Shown in pieces: positions 1 through 8,581 of a DNA stretch of 36,775 nt (within the stretch, counting starts at the first letter, position 1; every line of letters begins with the position of its first letter). The position numbers and the translations under genes were made by a program. The notes under the pieces were generated by a model, which worked only from the letters and a program-made list of their open reading frames with translations, did no database searches and was not told the DNA's origin. This DNA comes from Lentisphaeria bacterium (lineage in GTDB: Bacteria; Verrucomicrobiota; Lentisphaeria; Victivallales; Victivallaceae), in assembly GCA_017450705.1 (NCBI GenBank), contig JAFSTC010000022.1, positions 1 to 36,775 of the forward strand. Direction: 5' to 3'.

Positions 1-402
1 GAAGTCCAGCCCTCTCCAGGTGACGGAGACGCCGTCATTTCCCTTTTTGACTTCGATCTTGCTCTGCGCGCAGGGTTTGCCGTAGACGGGGGACTTCTGG
101 CGCTTTCTGTTCTGCTTGATGACGGGTTCACCCCAGGGGAAATGGGTCCGGGAGAGCTCCTTGACGTTGCCGGTCATGTTGCCCAATCCCGAGACGTACA
201 TATCGACCGTGTTTTCGGGAGAGGTGAGCTTGAATTTGTTTTCTTTGTTGACGACCCCGACGACCGCGGCGTCGCGCACGGTGAGCTCGATCCTTTTGCC
301 GGAGACGGTGAAAGTCCTGCCGTTCTGCGCGAAATCGAAGGCCTGCGCTTCGGGAAGGAGAAAGAGAAACGCAAAGAAAAGGGAAAAAACGGATATCTTC
401 AT
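1..402 (-). CDS. Secreted protein of unknown function, 3' part outside the window
   Basis: The reading frame opens at ATG 402-400 and runs without a stop to base 1, giving 134 residues of an incomplete protein. Residues 1-20 (MKISVFSLFFAFLFLLPEAQ) form a clear signal peptide with an AQA-type cleavage site, so the product is exported. The mature start (FDFAQNGRTFTVSGKRIELT) looks like the first strands of a beta-rich domain; I do not recognise the family. It begins 26 bp after the stop of the upstream pseudopilin gene, with a GAGG-type ribosome site at the far end of the usual spacing. It is therefore probably the fourth gene of the GntR-led operon. Its position after a deacetylase-like gene and a pseudopilin makes a carbohydrate-related role plausible, but that is inference only. 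Confidence 0.75.
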   Translation of the reverse strand, partial: MKISVFSLFFAFLFLLPEAQAFDFAQNGRTFTVSGKRIELTVRDAAVVGVVNKENKFKLTSPENTVDMYVSGLGNMTGNVKELSRTHFPWGEPVIKQNRKRQKSPVYGKPCAQSKIEVKKGNDGVSVTWRGLDF

Positions 403-428
403 TTTTGAAAAGGTTTCCTCGGTTTGTT

Positions 429-1199
429 CTAATCTTTCCAGAATCTCGCCTTGACGGAAGAACTTGTGGACGCCCAGTAGGGGACGCCGTAAGCCGTCGA
501 ACCGCCGCCGAAGACGAGATGGGCAGCGTCGACGTTTCCGCCGTGGCCGTCTTCATAGAGGACATTGTACTTGCTGCCGTGGCGCAGTTTGGTGTTGCCC
601 GGCAGATTGTACTGGATCCACGCGTCCTGGGCGTCCATGAACTGCATCGTGGTCGAGGGAAGCCGGAGCTTCGTCCGGGAGATGGGGGTCCCCGGAAGGA
701 CGGGATGGGTGTTCATGTTGATCGCGAAATCGTAGGTGCCGTTGAGCTGGACATTGACGTGGTTCATGTTGGGCGGAGCGAGCCTCTGGCGGTTCTCGGA
801 CGGACACTCCATGGCGCGTATCTGCCACTGCTGGTAGGTCCTGTTGCCCGGATTCGCCCAGACCGGGTAGGAGGCGAAATATTTTCCGTCCCAGAGGAGC
901 CGACCCCACGCCCTGCCGTCGCCTGTGGCCCACGTCGCCTTGCGGGGCACGAAGATCTCGCGGTTGTCGGAGCAGTACATCTCGGTCGCCTTGCCCACGT
1001 GGACCATGTTGTTCTTGCACGAGATCTCCTTGCCGGCCTCCCGTGCCTGCTGGAGCGCGGGCATGAGCATCGCGGCCAAAATCGCGATGATGGCGATCAC
1101 GACCAGGAGCTCGATCAGGGTGAAAAGGCGCGCCTCCCGGGGCATGTGCCCCCGTTTCCGTCTGCCCGCGGCGTCACAAAGAAGATCCGATTGTTTCAT
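429..1199 (-). CDS. Type II secretion/type IV pilin-like protein (pseudopilin), H-X9-DG type
   Basis: This 256-residue protein has the prepilin N-terminal methylation motif at residues 25-45 ([20 protein letters not shown]), with the conserved Glu at position 5 of the mature form. A globular domain follows. Near the C-terminus it carries H-X9-DG ([13 protein letters not shown]), the signature of the large DUF1559-like pseudopilin families of Planctomycetes, Verrucomicrobia and Lentisphaerae. Residue -1 of the expected cleavage site is Leu rather than Gly. The start at 1199 is chosen because AAAGGAG lies 7-8 bases upstream; the inner Met at 1145 has no such site. The 5' end overlaps the 3' end of the deacetylase-like gene by 26 bp, which suggests translational coupling. 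It is expected at the inner membrane or cell surface. Its exact role (secretion machine part or surface fibre) cannot be told from the sequence. Confidence 0.9.
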   Translation of the reverse strand: MKQSDLLCDAAGRRKRGHMPREARLFTLIELLVVIAIIAILAAMLMPALQQAREAGKEISCKNNMVHVGKATEMYCSDNREIFVPRKATWATGDGRAWGRLLWDGKYFASYPVWANPGNRTYQQWQIRAMECPSENRQRLAPPNMNHVNVQLNGTYDFAINMNTHPVLPGTPISRTKLRLPSTTMQFMDAQDAWIQYNLPGNTKLRHGSKYNVLYEDGHGGNVDAAHLVFGGGSTAYGVPYWASTSSSVKARFWKD

Positions 1200-2451
1200 A
1201 CGCTGCTCCTTTCTGTTGGTGCAATAGGAAATTGCCTGTTATTTTCGGTTCGAGTTCGACCGTTTTGCCGTTGTCGAGATCGGTCGCCTCCGCGGAAAAG
1301 ATGTCGCAGACACTCCATTTGCGGATCAGAGTGCCCCCGGGGACCTCCCTTTTCGACCAGCCCCGGTAATAAAGATCGGCCAGCTCCCCGGTGGTCAGGT
1401 AATAGACGCCCCGGGACTCCAGCATGCCGAGGAATTTATCCAGCTCCGCGAGCCGGGGAGCTGCGGAACTTGCCGGATAGGCCGAAAAGTTCACCCGGTG
1501 CATCTGGACGACGGCGGGATCGTGCCAGATGCGGTGGTTGTTCTGGACCGCTTCGAAGGCCGTTTCGGCGGAGGCGCCGGTGAGATACGACGGCCCCGCC
1601 AGGTCGAACCAGACATTGCGGGCCAGATAGACGATGTCCTTTTCGGCGTCGATGTCCCCGCATCGGGCGCCGGGGTCCTGAAAGTTCCAAAGTTTGTTGC
1701 TGTAATAGACGATTTCGCCGTCGTTGGTGCGGAAGTTGACGAGACAGGCCGCCCGGGCTCCGGCCTGCGCCCACATCTTCACGGTCTCGGGGAAGGCATC
1801 GCTGGTCACCGCCGCATGGGGGCGGTAGCCGAAGATCCGCTCGAAACGGCCGAAGCCCGTTTCGATGATTCTGCGCATTTCGTCCGGCGCGTATCCGGTG
1901 TACTCCGGCAGGTGGGTCACCTGGCAGTAGCAGTTCATGTCGAAGAGTTTCCGGGCGTTTTCCCCGGCGGGGCTCTCCTCCTTGAGCAGGCGGAACCACA
2001 GCGCGGGGCTGGTGTGGTGCAGATTGGCGTGGTACTCGGGGAACCACACGCCCCGTTTCATGCCGTCGCGGTAGGCTTCGATCAGCCCGCGGCCGTCCCA
2101 GCCCGGCGGGAAGCCCTCGTCGATGGCCATGTCTTCGTAACGGGTGAAACCGTTGGCCCTGATGCGGCCGAAGTCGGGATTGGCCACGCAGGTGAATGCG
2201 GTGAAGACGGGGGGAAGCCCGTCCTTGCCCCGGTGCTTTTCGAGGACGCTGTAAAGGGCCTGCAGTTCGGAAGGACTCTCCAGCTTGCAGAAGACGGGGC
2301 CGCCGGACGTCAGCTGCGAGACGGCTCCGCAGAGGTCTTCCCGGGGGACGACCTCGGCCGCGCCCCAGTCGTCGCTTTCGATCACGACGGCGGGGAAACG
2401 CTCCATGTCCGGTTCGAACCGGCGGAGGGTCTTCATTTTTGTCGTTGTCAT
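1174..2451 (-). CDS. Polysaccharide deacetylase-superfamily protein
   Basis: The gene encodes 425 residues without a signal peptide. The N-terminal strand VVIESDDWG (residues 22-30) resembles motif 1 of NodB-like deacetylases, where the Asp pair contributes to metal or catalytic chemistry. HANLHH at 141-146 fits the metal-binding His motif, and GYRPH at 208-212 fits the conserved Arg-Pro motif. [12 protein letters not shown] near the C-terminus may supply the late His. The family normally removes N- or O-acetyl groups from polysaccharides, but this divergent branch may act on another carbohydrate; the substrate is unknown. The start is ATG 2451, overlapping the GntR stop codon as ATGA; longer forms in the same frame would run far into the regulator gene. 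Absence of a signal peptide puts it in the cytoplasm, which is unusual for a polymer-acting enzyme and hints at an oligosaccharide substrate. Confidence 0.75.
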   Translation of the reverse strand: MTTTKMKTLRRFEPDMERFPAVVIESDDWGAAEVVPREDLCGAVSQLTSGGPVFCKLESPSELQALYSVLEKHRGKDGLPPVFTAFTCVANPDFGRIRANGFTRYEDMAIDEGFPPGWDGRGLIEAYRDGMKRGVWFPEYHANLHHTSPALWFRLLKEESPAGENARKLFDMNCYCQVTHLPEYTGYAPDEMRRIIETGFGRFERIFGYRPHAAVTSDAFPETVKMWAQAGARAACLVNFRTNDGEIVYYSNKLWNFQDPGARCGDIDAEKDIVYLARNVWFDLAGPSYLTGASAETAFEAVQNNHRIWHDPAVVQMHRVNFSAYPASSAAPRLAELDKFLGMLESRGVYYLTTGELADLYYRGWSKREVPGGTLIRKWSVCDIFSAEATDLDNGKTVELEPKITGNFLLHQQKGAAYETIGSSL

Positions 2452-3809
2452 ACCGGGGAACTCTCCTGTAAATCGTCCAGAACGATCTCTTCGCGCAGCA
2501 TTTCGAGGATCCGGGGGATCACCTGTTTCTCCCGGATCTCGCCCGAAAAATACCGTTCCAGCAGCGGGTAAACACAGCTGTAAAGCCGGTAGAGCCCGTT
2601 GGAGGACAACTGGGGCTGGACGGCGTTTTCCGCCGCCTTTTCCAGCGTCGAAACCAGTTCCGCGGGCATCTCCCGCAGCAGGGCTTTTCGGGCGGGGAGG
2701 AAACTGGGACTTTCCATGAAGACGCGCTGGGCCTCGGGGCTCTGCAGGAATTTGAGCCAGAGCAGGGATTCCGGCAGCGCTTCCGTTCCGGCGCTGACGG
2801 CGAGGCACTCCGTGGCCATGATGTTCCGGCCGCCGGGATAGGGGGGCAGCGGGGCGTAGCGCCAGTTTTTCGCCTGGCCGATCACCGTGTTGATGGTGGA
2901 GTAGTAGCCGCAGAGGAAACGGCCTTTTTCGGCGTCGAAATTCCGGAGCGCCTCGGGATCGTCCCAGAAAGTGAGCTTGCCGTCGGGCGAGACGCAGAGT
3001 TTGCGGATGAATTCCAGAAGTTCATGCAGTCCCTTTTCCTTGTCCCGGAAGAAGCCGCCGGAAAAGGGTTCACCGAGAAAGAGGCAGAGGAGACTGTAGA
3101 AGCCGATGCTGAACAGGCCGGACTCGTTGACCGGTCCGGGTTCCCGCCACGAGAAGACGGATTGTCCGCCGCGCTCGCCCTTCAGGGGGACGCTCCAGGA
3201 AAACGGGACGGCGTAAAGGACCCCGTCCCACCGGCAGCTGTCCCAGAGGCCCGGGCAGAATTCGGACTCGTCGGTCCCGGCGAGGCGGGGATAATCGTCC
3301 AGATCCCGAAGTTTTCCCCGCCGGGCGAGGGAACGGACGTCGCGTCCGCTCAGAAGGACCGTGTCGCAGGGGAACTCGCCGCTTTCGATCCGCCCGAGGG
3401 TGTCGACGGGAACGATCTCGACCTCGGTCCAGGGGTACTGCCGGGTGAAACGCCGGACGCACTCCTGAAAGCAGTTCTGCATCTTGCTGTTGAGGTGGTT
3501 GTGGACAAAACGGATCCGGGTGCGCATCCGGCCGCCGAAGGCCTGATCGGCAACGAAGATCCCGTCGCCGGCGACGGCGGCGGTAAGTTTCGCGCGCGCC
3601 GCATTGATGACCGTGCCCTTCTTGCCGGTGAAACAGCTGACGATGCCGCGCTGTTCGAGGAATTTCACCGCCCGGTTGGCCGTCTGGAGATTCACGCCGT
3701 ATTCTCCGGCGATCGCCGACATGGAGGGCAGTTTGCCGCCGCGGTACGCGCCGGCGTTGATCTTGCGGAGCAGATTCTCCGCAACCTCTTCGTACTTGGT
3801 CCTTTTCAT
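2448..3809 (-). CDS. GntR-type regulator fused to a solute-binding-protein domain
   Basis: The 453-residue product has a GntR winged helix at about residues 1-72 (KLPSMSAIAGEYGVNLQTAN is the recognition region). A type 1 extracellular solute-binding domain follows from about 85 to 440, with the family hallmark WDGVLYAVPFSW. There is no signal peptide or membrane segment, so the binding domain must work in the cytoplasm as the ligand sensor of a one-component regulator. Such fusions are common in Lentisphaerae; the ligand is probably a sugar or oligosaccharide (inference). The start is set at ATG 3809, with AGGGG five bases upstream. The in-frame ATG at 3842 lies against the -10 box and would fall outside or at the very tip of the transcript. 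The gene leads the operon and overlaps the deacetylase gene by ATGA, so autoregulation of the operon is likely. Confidence 0.85.
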   Translation of the reverse strand: MKRTKYEEVAENLLRKINAGAYRGGKLPSMSAIAGEYGVNLQTANRAVKFLEQRGIVSCFTGKKGTVINAARAKLTAAVAGDGIFVADQAFGGRMRTRIRFVHNHLNSKMQNCFQECVRRFTRQYPWTEVEIVPVDTLGRIESGEFPCDTVLLSGRDVRSLARRGKLRDLDDYPRLAGTDESEFCPGLWDSCRWDGVLYAVPFSWSVPLKGERGGQSVFSWREPGPVNESGLFSIGFYSLLCLFLGEPFSGGFFRDKEKGLHELLEFIRKLCVSPDGKLTFWDDPEALRNFDAEKGRFLCGYYSTINTVIGQAKNWRYAPLPPYPGGRNIMATECLAVSAGTEALPESLLWLKFLQSPEAQRVFMESPSFLPARKALLREMPAELVSTLEKAAENAVQPQLSSNGLYRLYSCVYPLLERYFSGEIREKQVIPRILEMLREEIVLDDLQESSPV

Positions 3810-3846
3810 TGTTCCCCTGAGGTTCGTTGTATATCGTTTCATATTT

Positions 3847-3875
3847 ATTATACATCAAATAAAAGGCGATGTCAA
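3847..3875 (-). promoter_or_regulatory. Consensus sigma-70-type promoter of the GntR operon
   Basis: Read on the minus strand, TTGACA (3875-3870) and TATAAT (3852-3847) are separated by exactly 17 bases, a perfect match to the housekeeping consensus. Transcription would start near 3840, about 30 bases before the chosen ATG at 3809. GTATA and TATAC half-repeats flank the start region (about 3830-3852) and could be part of an operator for the GntR protein, but the symmetry is poor. Confidence 0.85.
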
Positions 3876-3981
3876 TAGCCCTTCCGGTCTTTTTCGGAAA
3901 TTTTCGTCCGGCGGCATATCGGATCGCGGCGGCCGGTTGTCATGCGGCGGCCCGTCCGTCCTCTCAAAACCCTCCCCCCGC

Positions 3982-5043
3982 TTACCAGAAGCGGGTGGGG
4001 AGGCCGAGGGCCCGGGAGATCCTGTCGCGCACGGGGTGGACGGGGTGGGAGGGCAGGATGCGGTTTTTGACGAAGCACAGGGCCAGGTCTTCGGACTTGC
4101 AGAAAAGGAGTTCCGCGCCGGCGGCGCCGCCGTGGCCGAAGATGTCGCCTCCGCGGGTCTCCCAGCAGGGGAGGACGTAGCCGAGGCCGAATTTCTCCCA
4201 GGCGCCGGGGAGCACGGGGTCGTCGGGGGCGCGCAAAAGGCGCGTCGCGTTCTCAAGCGTTTCGGTCTTGAGGAGCGGGGCGTGGGTGACGGCGTTGAAG
4301 ATTTTTGCCGCGGCGCTGGCGGTCCCGATGGCGTTGGCCGAGGGGATGAATCCCCGGCGCAGGGGGACCTGTGAGATGAAGTTCTTCGTCCAGCAGGGGC
4401 GGCCGCCGAAGGCGCTGTCGTCGATCTCCGCCGTGTCATGGTCGAAGGCTTCGGGGATGCCGAAAAAGAGGTGTTTTTCCACGCCGAGGGGGAGAAGGAG
4501 TTTTTCCCGGATATAGTCCTGAAAGGGGACGCCGCTGATGCGGAAGGCCAGTTCCCCCAGGAGCCAGGCGAAGGTGATGCCCTGATAGCCGCATTTTGTC
4601 CCCGGGGTCCACCGGGGGCGGGCCTGTTCCATTTTTTTGACCATGTACGGCCAGTCGGCCAGCCGGGGCGAGGTGTCGGGAACGCCCGGCAGGAGGTGCA
4701 GTCCCGTGCGGTGGCTCAGGACGTGGAGGATCTGGAGATCTTCCTTGCCGTCTCCGGTGAATTCCGGCCAGAAGCGGGAGACCTTTTCGGTGCAAGCCGT
4801 ACCGGACTCCTCCATGAGCATGTGGAAAGCGGTGGCGGCCAGGGCCTTGCCGGAGGAGAACAACGGAAAGAGCGTTTCGGACGTGACGGGGCGGGTCCTC
4901 GCGGCGTCGGCGTATCCGGCGCGGAGATCGGCCGCGGGTTCCCCCCGGTGGAAGATCGCGAGCTCAAGTCCGCACTCCTCGCCCGAGGCAACGGCATCGT
5001 CGAGGATCTGCTGCAGTTTTTCGACGGGGATACGGTCGATCAT
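3982..5043 (-). CDS. Serine hydrolase, class C beta-lactamase/esterase family
   Basis: The 353-residue protein carries the three motifs of the beta-lactamase/penicillin-binding-protein-like serine hydrolase fold. SSGK at 63-66 is the SxxK nucleophile motif, Tyr153 lies in the GYQGITFAWLLGEL segment that replaces YxN, and HGG at 304-306 stands in for the KTG/HxG strand. There is no signal peptide, so a cytoplasmic esterase, amidase or transesterase is more likely than antibiotic hydrolysis. The ATG at 5043 overlaps the stop codon of the DUF5107 gene as ATGA, and AAGGAG lies about nine bases upstream. It is the last gene of the gpsA-DUF5107 cluster. About 105 bp separate its stop from the start of the GntR promoter; no U-tailed hairpin was seen there. 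Confidence 0.85.
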   Translation of the reverse strand: MIDRIPVEKLQQILDDAVASGEECGLELAIFHRGEPAADLRAGYADAARTRPVTSETLFPLFSSGKALAATAFHMLMEESGTACTEKVSRFWPEFTGDGKEDLQILHVLSHRTGLHLLPGVPDTSPRLADWPYMVKKMEQARPRWTPGTKCGYQGITFAWLLGELAFRISGVPFQDYIREKLLLPLGVEKHLFFGIPEAFDHDTAEIDDSAFGGRPCWTKNFISQVPLRRGFIPSANAIGTASAAAKIFNAVTHAPLLKTETLENATRLLRAPDDPVLPGAWEKFGLGYVLPCWETRGGDIFGHGGAAGAELLFCKSEDLALCFVKNRILPSHPVHPVRDRISRALGLPTRFW

Positions 5044-7016
5044 TTCGTCGGCTCTCCTTTTCTTTGAAAAGTTCCTTCGGACATGCGCAAGTCCAGAAGG
5101 AAGGGAATGGCGACCGAGGCGGGATCGAGTTCCTTCCCCGCATTCCGGGCCTGTTCCGTTTTGATGAAAATATAAAGCTGCGAGGCGGAGTTTTCGCCCT
5201 CGCGGATGTCGGGGACATCCAGCCCGCCGTCCCGGGTCAGGATCACTTCGGCCTCGTCCGGGCGGCCGGTGTGAGCCAGCGCGGCGGCCTTCATCATCTG
5301 AACGAGGGGCAGGGCGGCGTCTCGGGGGGAGAGACGGTCCAGCAGGGTGAACATTTTGCCGTACTCCCCGAAAGAGAGCAGCATTTTCAGGGCCTCCTTG
5401 ACGAAGGGCGTGTCGGCGGGATCGAGGAGCGCGGCCCGCAGGATCATGTCGGCGGATTCCTGCCGCCGCCCCTGCCGGTCGAGGAGATTGGCCCACGCGT
5501 GGAGCAGATGACGCCTGTTTGCGGGATCGCCCGCGGCGGCGAGTTCCCGTTCGGTCCGTTCCCGGTCCTCGCGGCGGAAATAGTTCAGTGCCAGATGGTA
5601 GTGGACCTGGGGACCGGGGACGGCCTTTTTCAGCAGCTCGAACCACGCGTCGGAGACCTGATAGGAGGCGGGGAGCGCTTCGGTCATGCGGCCCGTCCGC
5701 AGAAGTTCCACCCAGGGGGTCTGCTCGGGGCCCGGCGCGCCGAAGTCCAGCTGGGGCGCGAGTTTTCCGCCCCGGCGCAGTTCCTCCAGCGCGCCCCATC
5801 CGGAGCCCTTCACGACGACTTTGCCCGGCTTGAGAGCGATGCTCTCCCGTGTTTCGCGGAGCATGTTTTCAAGGGCCGCCGCGGGGATTTTGCCGTCCAG
5901 CGCGGCGGTGACGGCCCCGACGGCGTCCTCCCACTTGCCGTGGACCTGTTCCGGCTTCATGACGAGGGAGCCGTAACCCTCCAGCCACTCCCAGGCGGTT
6001 TTGGGGGGCATGGGCAGACACTCCTGCTGGGAGCGGCCGAGGCCGCCCTGAAGTTCGATGTAGGAGTCCAGTCCGGGGCCCAGCAGCTTTCTGTTCCAGT
6101 GGCGTCCGCCCTGACACTGCCCCCAGACGAAGAGCTTGCGTCCCCGCAGGCGTTTGGTGGAAACGTGGCAGAAGCCGTATCCGTCCTCATAAAAGAGGCA
6201 TTCGTAGCGCCGCACGTCTTCGGGGATGTCGTAGAAGTGATCCTTCACGTATTCGAAATTGACGGGATAGGTCCCGTCGAAGCCCTCGCCGTCGGGCAGG
6301 GAAAGTTTCGCCAGCGCGTGGGAGCCGCCGCTGTACCAGTTGGCGAAGACCTCCTTCGCCGGAACGACGACGCGGCTGCCGGGGACTTCCGGCAGGGCCA
6401 TGTTGCTCCACCAGTACATGGGCTGAACGGTGTCGTCCGGGTTGAAAATGCGGCCCCGGATGTAGAGAAAACGGGAGTCCTCCGGCAGGAAGCAGTCGTA
6501 CTGGAAAGGGGTGCCCCGGTCCCGCTGGTACTCGTAGAACCGCAGGACGGGGAAGTCCGGCGTCTCGACCACGGCGCAGAAGCGGGGCGACATGGTCTGT
6601 TCGTCGTGGCCGCGGCGGCCGCAGTTGAATTCGACGCCGCCTGCGAACCAGGCGTTGCGGATCCCCAGATTGCAGGGGAGGAGCCGGGTGTTTTCCAGCA
6701 GCAGATCCCTGCCGTTTTCCTTGTCGCGGAGCGACCAGAGCCGGCCGCCCAGCTCGGGCAGGAAGACGGCTTTCAGGTACTTGTTTTCCAGCACGGCGGC
6801 TTTGAAGTCGAGTTCCTCCTCGGGGGTGTCGTAACTGTCCTGAAGCGTGTAGGGCAGGCCGTCCCGGAACATGCCGTAGCCGATGAAAAGACCGTCGTCC
6901 TCGTCCAGTTCGGCCGAGATCTCGGATTTGATGAGTTCCCGCAGGGCGGGAAACCACGACGACGGGCCGACCCTGCGGCCCCTCAGATGAAGCGTTTCGA
7001 ATCTCAAGTTGTTCAT
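5040..7016 (-). CDS. DUF5107 domain protein with C-terminal TPR-like repeats
   Basis: The 658-residue protein begins with a beta-rich segment (about 50-340) typical of DUF5107, a galactose-mutarotase-like fold. Examples are LKAVFLPELGGRLWSLRDK and the Trp/Asn-rich stretch MYWWSNMALPE. From about residue 455 to 620 the sequence becomes alpha-helical with TPR-like pairs (YHLALNYFRREDRERTEREL, LLHAWANLLDRQGRRQESAD). No signal peptide is visible. Proteins of this architecture occur widely in Lentisphaerae and Verrucomicrobia next to glycan-degrading enzymes, and an active role on sugars or oligosaccharides is suspected but not shown. The start at 7016 has AAGG eight bases upstream. The stop overlaps the ATG of the serine hydrolase gene, and gpsA ends 44 bp upstream, so the three genes probably share a transcript. 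Confidence 0.8.
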   Translation of the reverse strand: MNNLRFETLHLRGRRVGPSSWFPALRELIKSEISAELDEDDGLFIGYGMFRDGLPYTLQDSYDTPEEELDFKAAVLENKYLKAVFLPELGGRLWSLRDKENGRDLLLENTRLLPCNLGIRNAWFAGGVEFNCGRRGHDEQTMSPRFCAVVETPDFPVLRFYEYQRDRGTPFQYDCFLPEDSRFLYIRGRIFNPDDTVQPMYWWSNMALPEVPGSRVVVPAKEVFANWYSGGSHALAKLSLPDGEGFDGTYPVNFEYVKDHFYDIPEDVRRYECLFYEDGYGFCHVSTKRLRGRKLFVWGQCQGGRHWNRKLLGPGLDSYIELQGGLGRSQQECLPMPPKTAWEWLEGYGSLVMKPEQVHGKWEDAVGAVTAALDGKIPAAALENMLRETRESIALKPGKVVVKGSGWGALEELRRGGKLAPQLDFGAPGPEQTPWVELLRTGRMTEALPASYQVSDAWFELLKKAVPGPQVHYHLALNYFRREDRERTERELAAAGDPANRRHLLHAWANLLDRQGRRQESADMILRAALLDPADTPFVKEALKMLLSFGEYGKMFTLLDRLSPRDAALPLVQMMKAAALAHTGRPDEAEVILTRDGGLDVPDIREGENSASQLYIFIKTEQARNAGKELDPASVAIPFLLDLRMSEGTFQRKGEPTK

Positions 7017-7060
7017 ATCGTGACCTTCGAAAAATTTTTTCCCCGCGGCTCCCTTCCGGC

Positions 7061-8056
7061 TCAGTCCTCTTCGGGCCGGGCGGACCGGGTCATCAGGGAG
7101 AACATGGCCTCCTTCACCGGTTTCCCCTGATAAAGAATGGCGTAAATTTCGTCGATGATCGGCGTTTCCGCTCCGGCCCGCCGGGCCAGGGCGTACGCGC
7201 CCTTCGCCGTGGGAACGCCCTCGGCGACGACCATGCCCATTTCAGCGAGAATCTCCTTCAGGGCGCGGCCTTTCCCCAGCTCCTCGCCCACGTGCCGGTT
7301 GCGGCTGTGCCCGCTGCAGCAGGTGACGATCATGTCTCCGATGCCGCTCAGCCCGCTGAAGGTGGCGCGCCGGCCGCCCAGGGCTTCGCCCAGACGGCCC
7401 ATTTCGGCGATAGCCCTCGTCATCATGGCGGCCTTGGGGTTGTCCCCCAGCCTCATGCCGTCGATGATGCCCGCGGCGATGGCGAAGACGTTTTTGAGCG
7501 CGCCGCCCAGCTCCAGCCCCGCCACGTCGGCGGAGGTGTAGACCCGGAAGCGCTCGTTCATCAGCGCCCGCTGGACGAATCTTGCCGCCGCGGCATCCGC
7601 GGAGGCTGCGGTGACCGCCGTCGGGACCTTGCGCGAAACCTCCTCGGCGTGGCTGGGGCCCGAGAGGTCCGCGTAGGTGACTTTTCCCAGCTCTTCCGAA
7701 ACGATCTCGCCGATCCGCAGCCAGGTATTGAGTTCGATGCCCTTGGCCACGTTGACGATCACCGCGTCGGCGGGGAGGCGGCCCTTCATTTTTTGCAGGA
7801 CGCCCCGGAGAAACTGGGTGGGCGTCGCGCAGACGACGAGGGCGCTTCCGGTGAGGGCTTTTGTCATGTCCGGCTCGAAGACCAGATTTTCCGGCAGCCG
7901 GACGCCGGGCAGGAATTTGGAATTCTCCCCCGTCCGGCGCATCTCTTCCAGATAGTCCGGAAAAGCGCCCCAGAGGACCGTGTCGTGCCCGTTGGAAAGG
8001 GCGTTCATCGCCAGAGCCGTGCCCCACGCGCCGTCGCCTGCCACGCAGATCTTCAT
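7061..8056 (-). CDS. gpsA: Glycerol-3-phosphate dehydrogenase [NAD(P)+]
   Basis: This 331-residue cytoplasmic enzyme reduces dihydroxyacetone phosphate to sn-glycerol 3-phosphate, the backbone for phospholipid synthesis. The N-terminal dinucleotide-binding loop is GDGAWGTALA (residues 7-16). NVAKGIE contains the conserved substrate Lys, and LSGPSHAEEV and GGALKNVFAIAAGI are diagnostic family blocks, the latter with the catalytic Lys. The length is normal for the family. The start at 8056 follows an excellent AGGAGGG ribosome site at eight bases; upstream in-frame codons lie in the promoter and terminator region. It leads a probable operon with the DUF5107 protein and the serine hydrolase. GC-rich inverted repeats in its short leader (about 8071-8097) sit just before the ribosome site. 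Confidence 0.96.
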   Translation of the reverse strand: MKICVAGDGAWGTALAMNALSNGHDTVLWGAFPDYLEEMRRTGENSKFLPGVRLPENLVFEPDMTKALTGSALVVCATPTQFLRGVLQKMKGRLPADAVIVNVAKGIELNTWLRIGEIVSEELGKVTYADLSGPSHAEEVSRKVPTAVTAASADAAAARFVQRALMNERFRVYTSADVAGLELGGALKNVFAIAAGIIDGMRLGDNPKAAMMTRAIAEMGRLGEALGGRRATFSGLSGIGDMIVTCCSGHSRNRHVGEELGKGRALKEILAEMGMVVAEGVPTAKGAYALARRAGAETPIIDEIYAILYQGKPVKEAMFSLMTRSARPEED

Positions 8057-8102
8057 TTTTTTTCCCTCCTGCTGCCGGCGTGATGCCGCCGGCGTCAGGG
8101 AA

Positions 8103-8130
8103 AATATATCACGGCCGGCTTTTTTTTCAA
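8103..8130 (-). promoter_or_regulatory. Promoter of gpsA operon
   Basis: On the minus strand TTGAAA (8130-8125) and TATATT (8108-8103) are 16 bases apart. The same hexamer pair recurs at several other promoters in this window. Transcription would begin near 8096, giving a leader of about 40 bases. Confidence 0.65.
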
Positions 8131-8137
8131 CCGGAAA

Positions 8138-8175
8138 GAAAAAAAATCCCCCGCGTCCCGAAGGATACGGGGGAT
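8138..8175 (-). terminator. Rho-independent terminator of the small heat-shock operon
   Basis: On the minus strand a 13-bp stem (ATCCCCCG... pairing with ...CGGGGGAT, one internal mismatch pair) with a TTCG tetraloop occupies 8175-8146. It runs straight into eight or more T residues. It lies 20 bp after the stop codon of the second hsp20 gene and just ahead of the gpsA promoter. Confidence 0.93.
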
Positions 8176-8194
8176 CCGGCAAAAGGAGATGCCT

Positions 8195-8530
8195 TTACTC
8201 GACTTTGATCTTGTGGACGGTCGCCCGCTCGGACTTGGGCAGACACAGCGTCAGCACGCCGTCCTGGGTTTTGGCCTGGATGCCCGAGACATCCACCATG
8301 TCGGAGAGCTGGAAAGCCCTGTAGTAGCAGATCGGACCGCCGTTGCGGGTGAGGGAGCTGACGGCCCGCATGGTGAGCACGCCGTCCTCGACGGAGACGT
8401 CGATGCTTCCGGAGTTGGCTCCCGGGACTTCGAACATGATCTTGACGCCGCAGTCCTCTTCGATCACATCCACAGCCGGACGCACTTCGACGGCGTTCTC
8501 CGGCACGCTGAAACACTTTTTGTCTTCCAT
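8195..8530 (-). CDS. Small heat-shock protein (Hsp20/alpha-crystallin family), second of tandem pair
   Basis: The 111-residue product consists almost entirely of an alpha-crystallin domain: VIEEDCGVKIMFEVPGANSG, then the DGVLTMRA strand and the late DGVLTLCLPKSE strand. The N-terminal arm is very short and the C-terminal IxI motif is absent or degenerate (LCL). The family prevents aggregation of unfolded proteins without ATP. The start is placed at ATG 8530 because TAAGGAG lies about nine bases upstream; Met codons at 8557 and 8554 precede that ribosome site. It follows the first hsp20 gene by 51 bp and shares the same AAGGAGTAC leader motif, so the two are probably cotranscribed and recently related in their leaders. 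The short arm suggests it may need its partner to assemble. Confidence 0.88.
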   Translation of the reverse strand: MEDKKCFSVPENAVEVRPAVDVIEEDCGVKIMFEVPGANSGSIDVSVEDGVLTMRAVSSLTRNGGPICYYRAFQLSDMVDVSGIQAKTQDGVLTLCLPKSERATVHKIKVE

Positions 8531-8581
8531 TCTGCAGTACTCCTTATTTTTCATCATTGCACCGTTTTCGCTTCGGGATCC

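Noticed and set aside
2409-2422. CCGGTTCGAACCGG, which looks like a tRNA T-arm
   Set aside because: It lies inside the deacetylase-like coding sequence (codons for the RRFEP segment), and no acceptor stem, D-arm or anticodon arm can be drawn around it.
5064-7130. A 688-codon plus-strand frame opposite the DUF5107 gene
   Set aside because: No motif, no ribosome site, and the minus strand gives the recognised protein.
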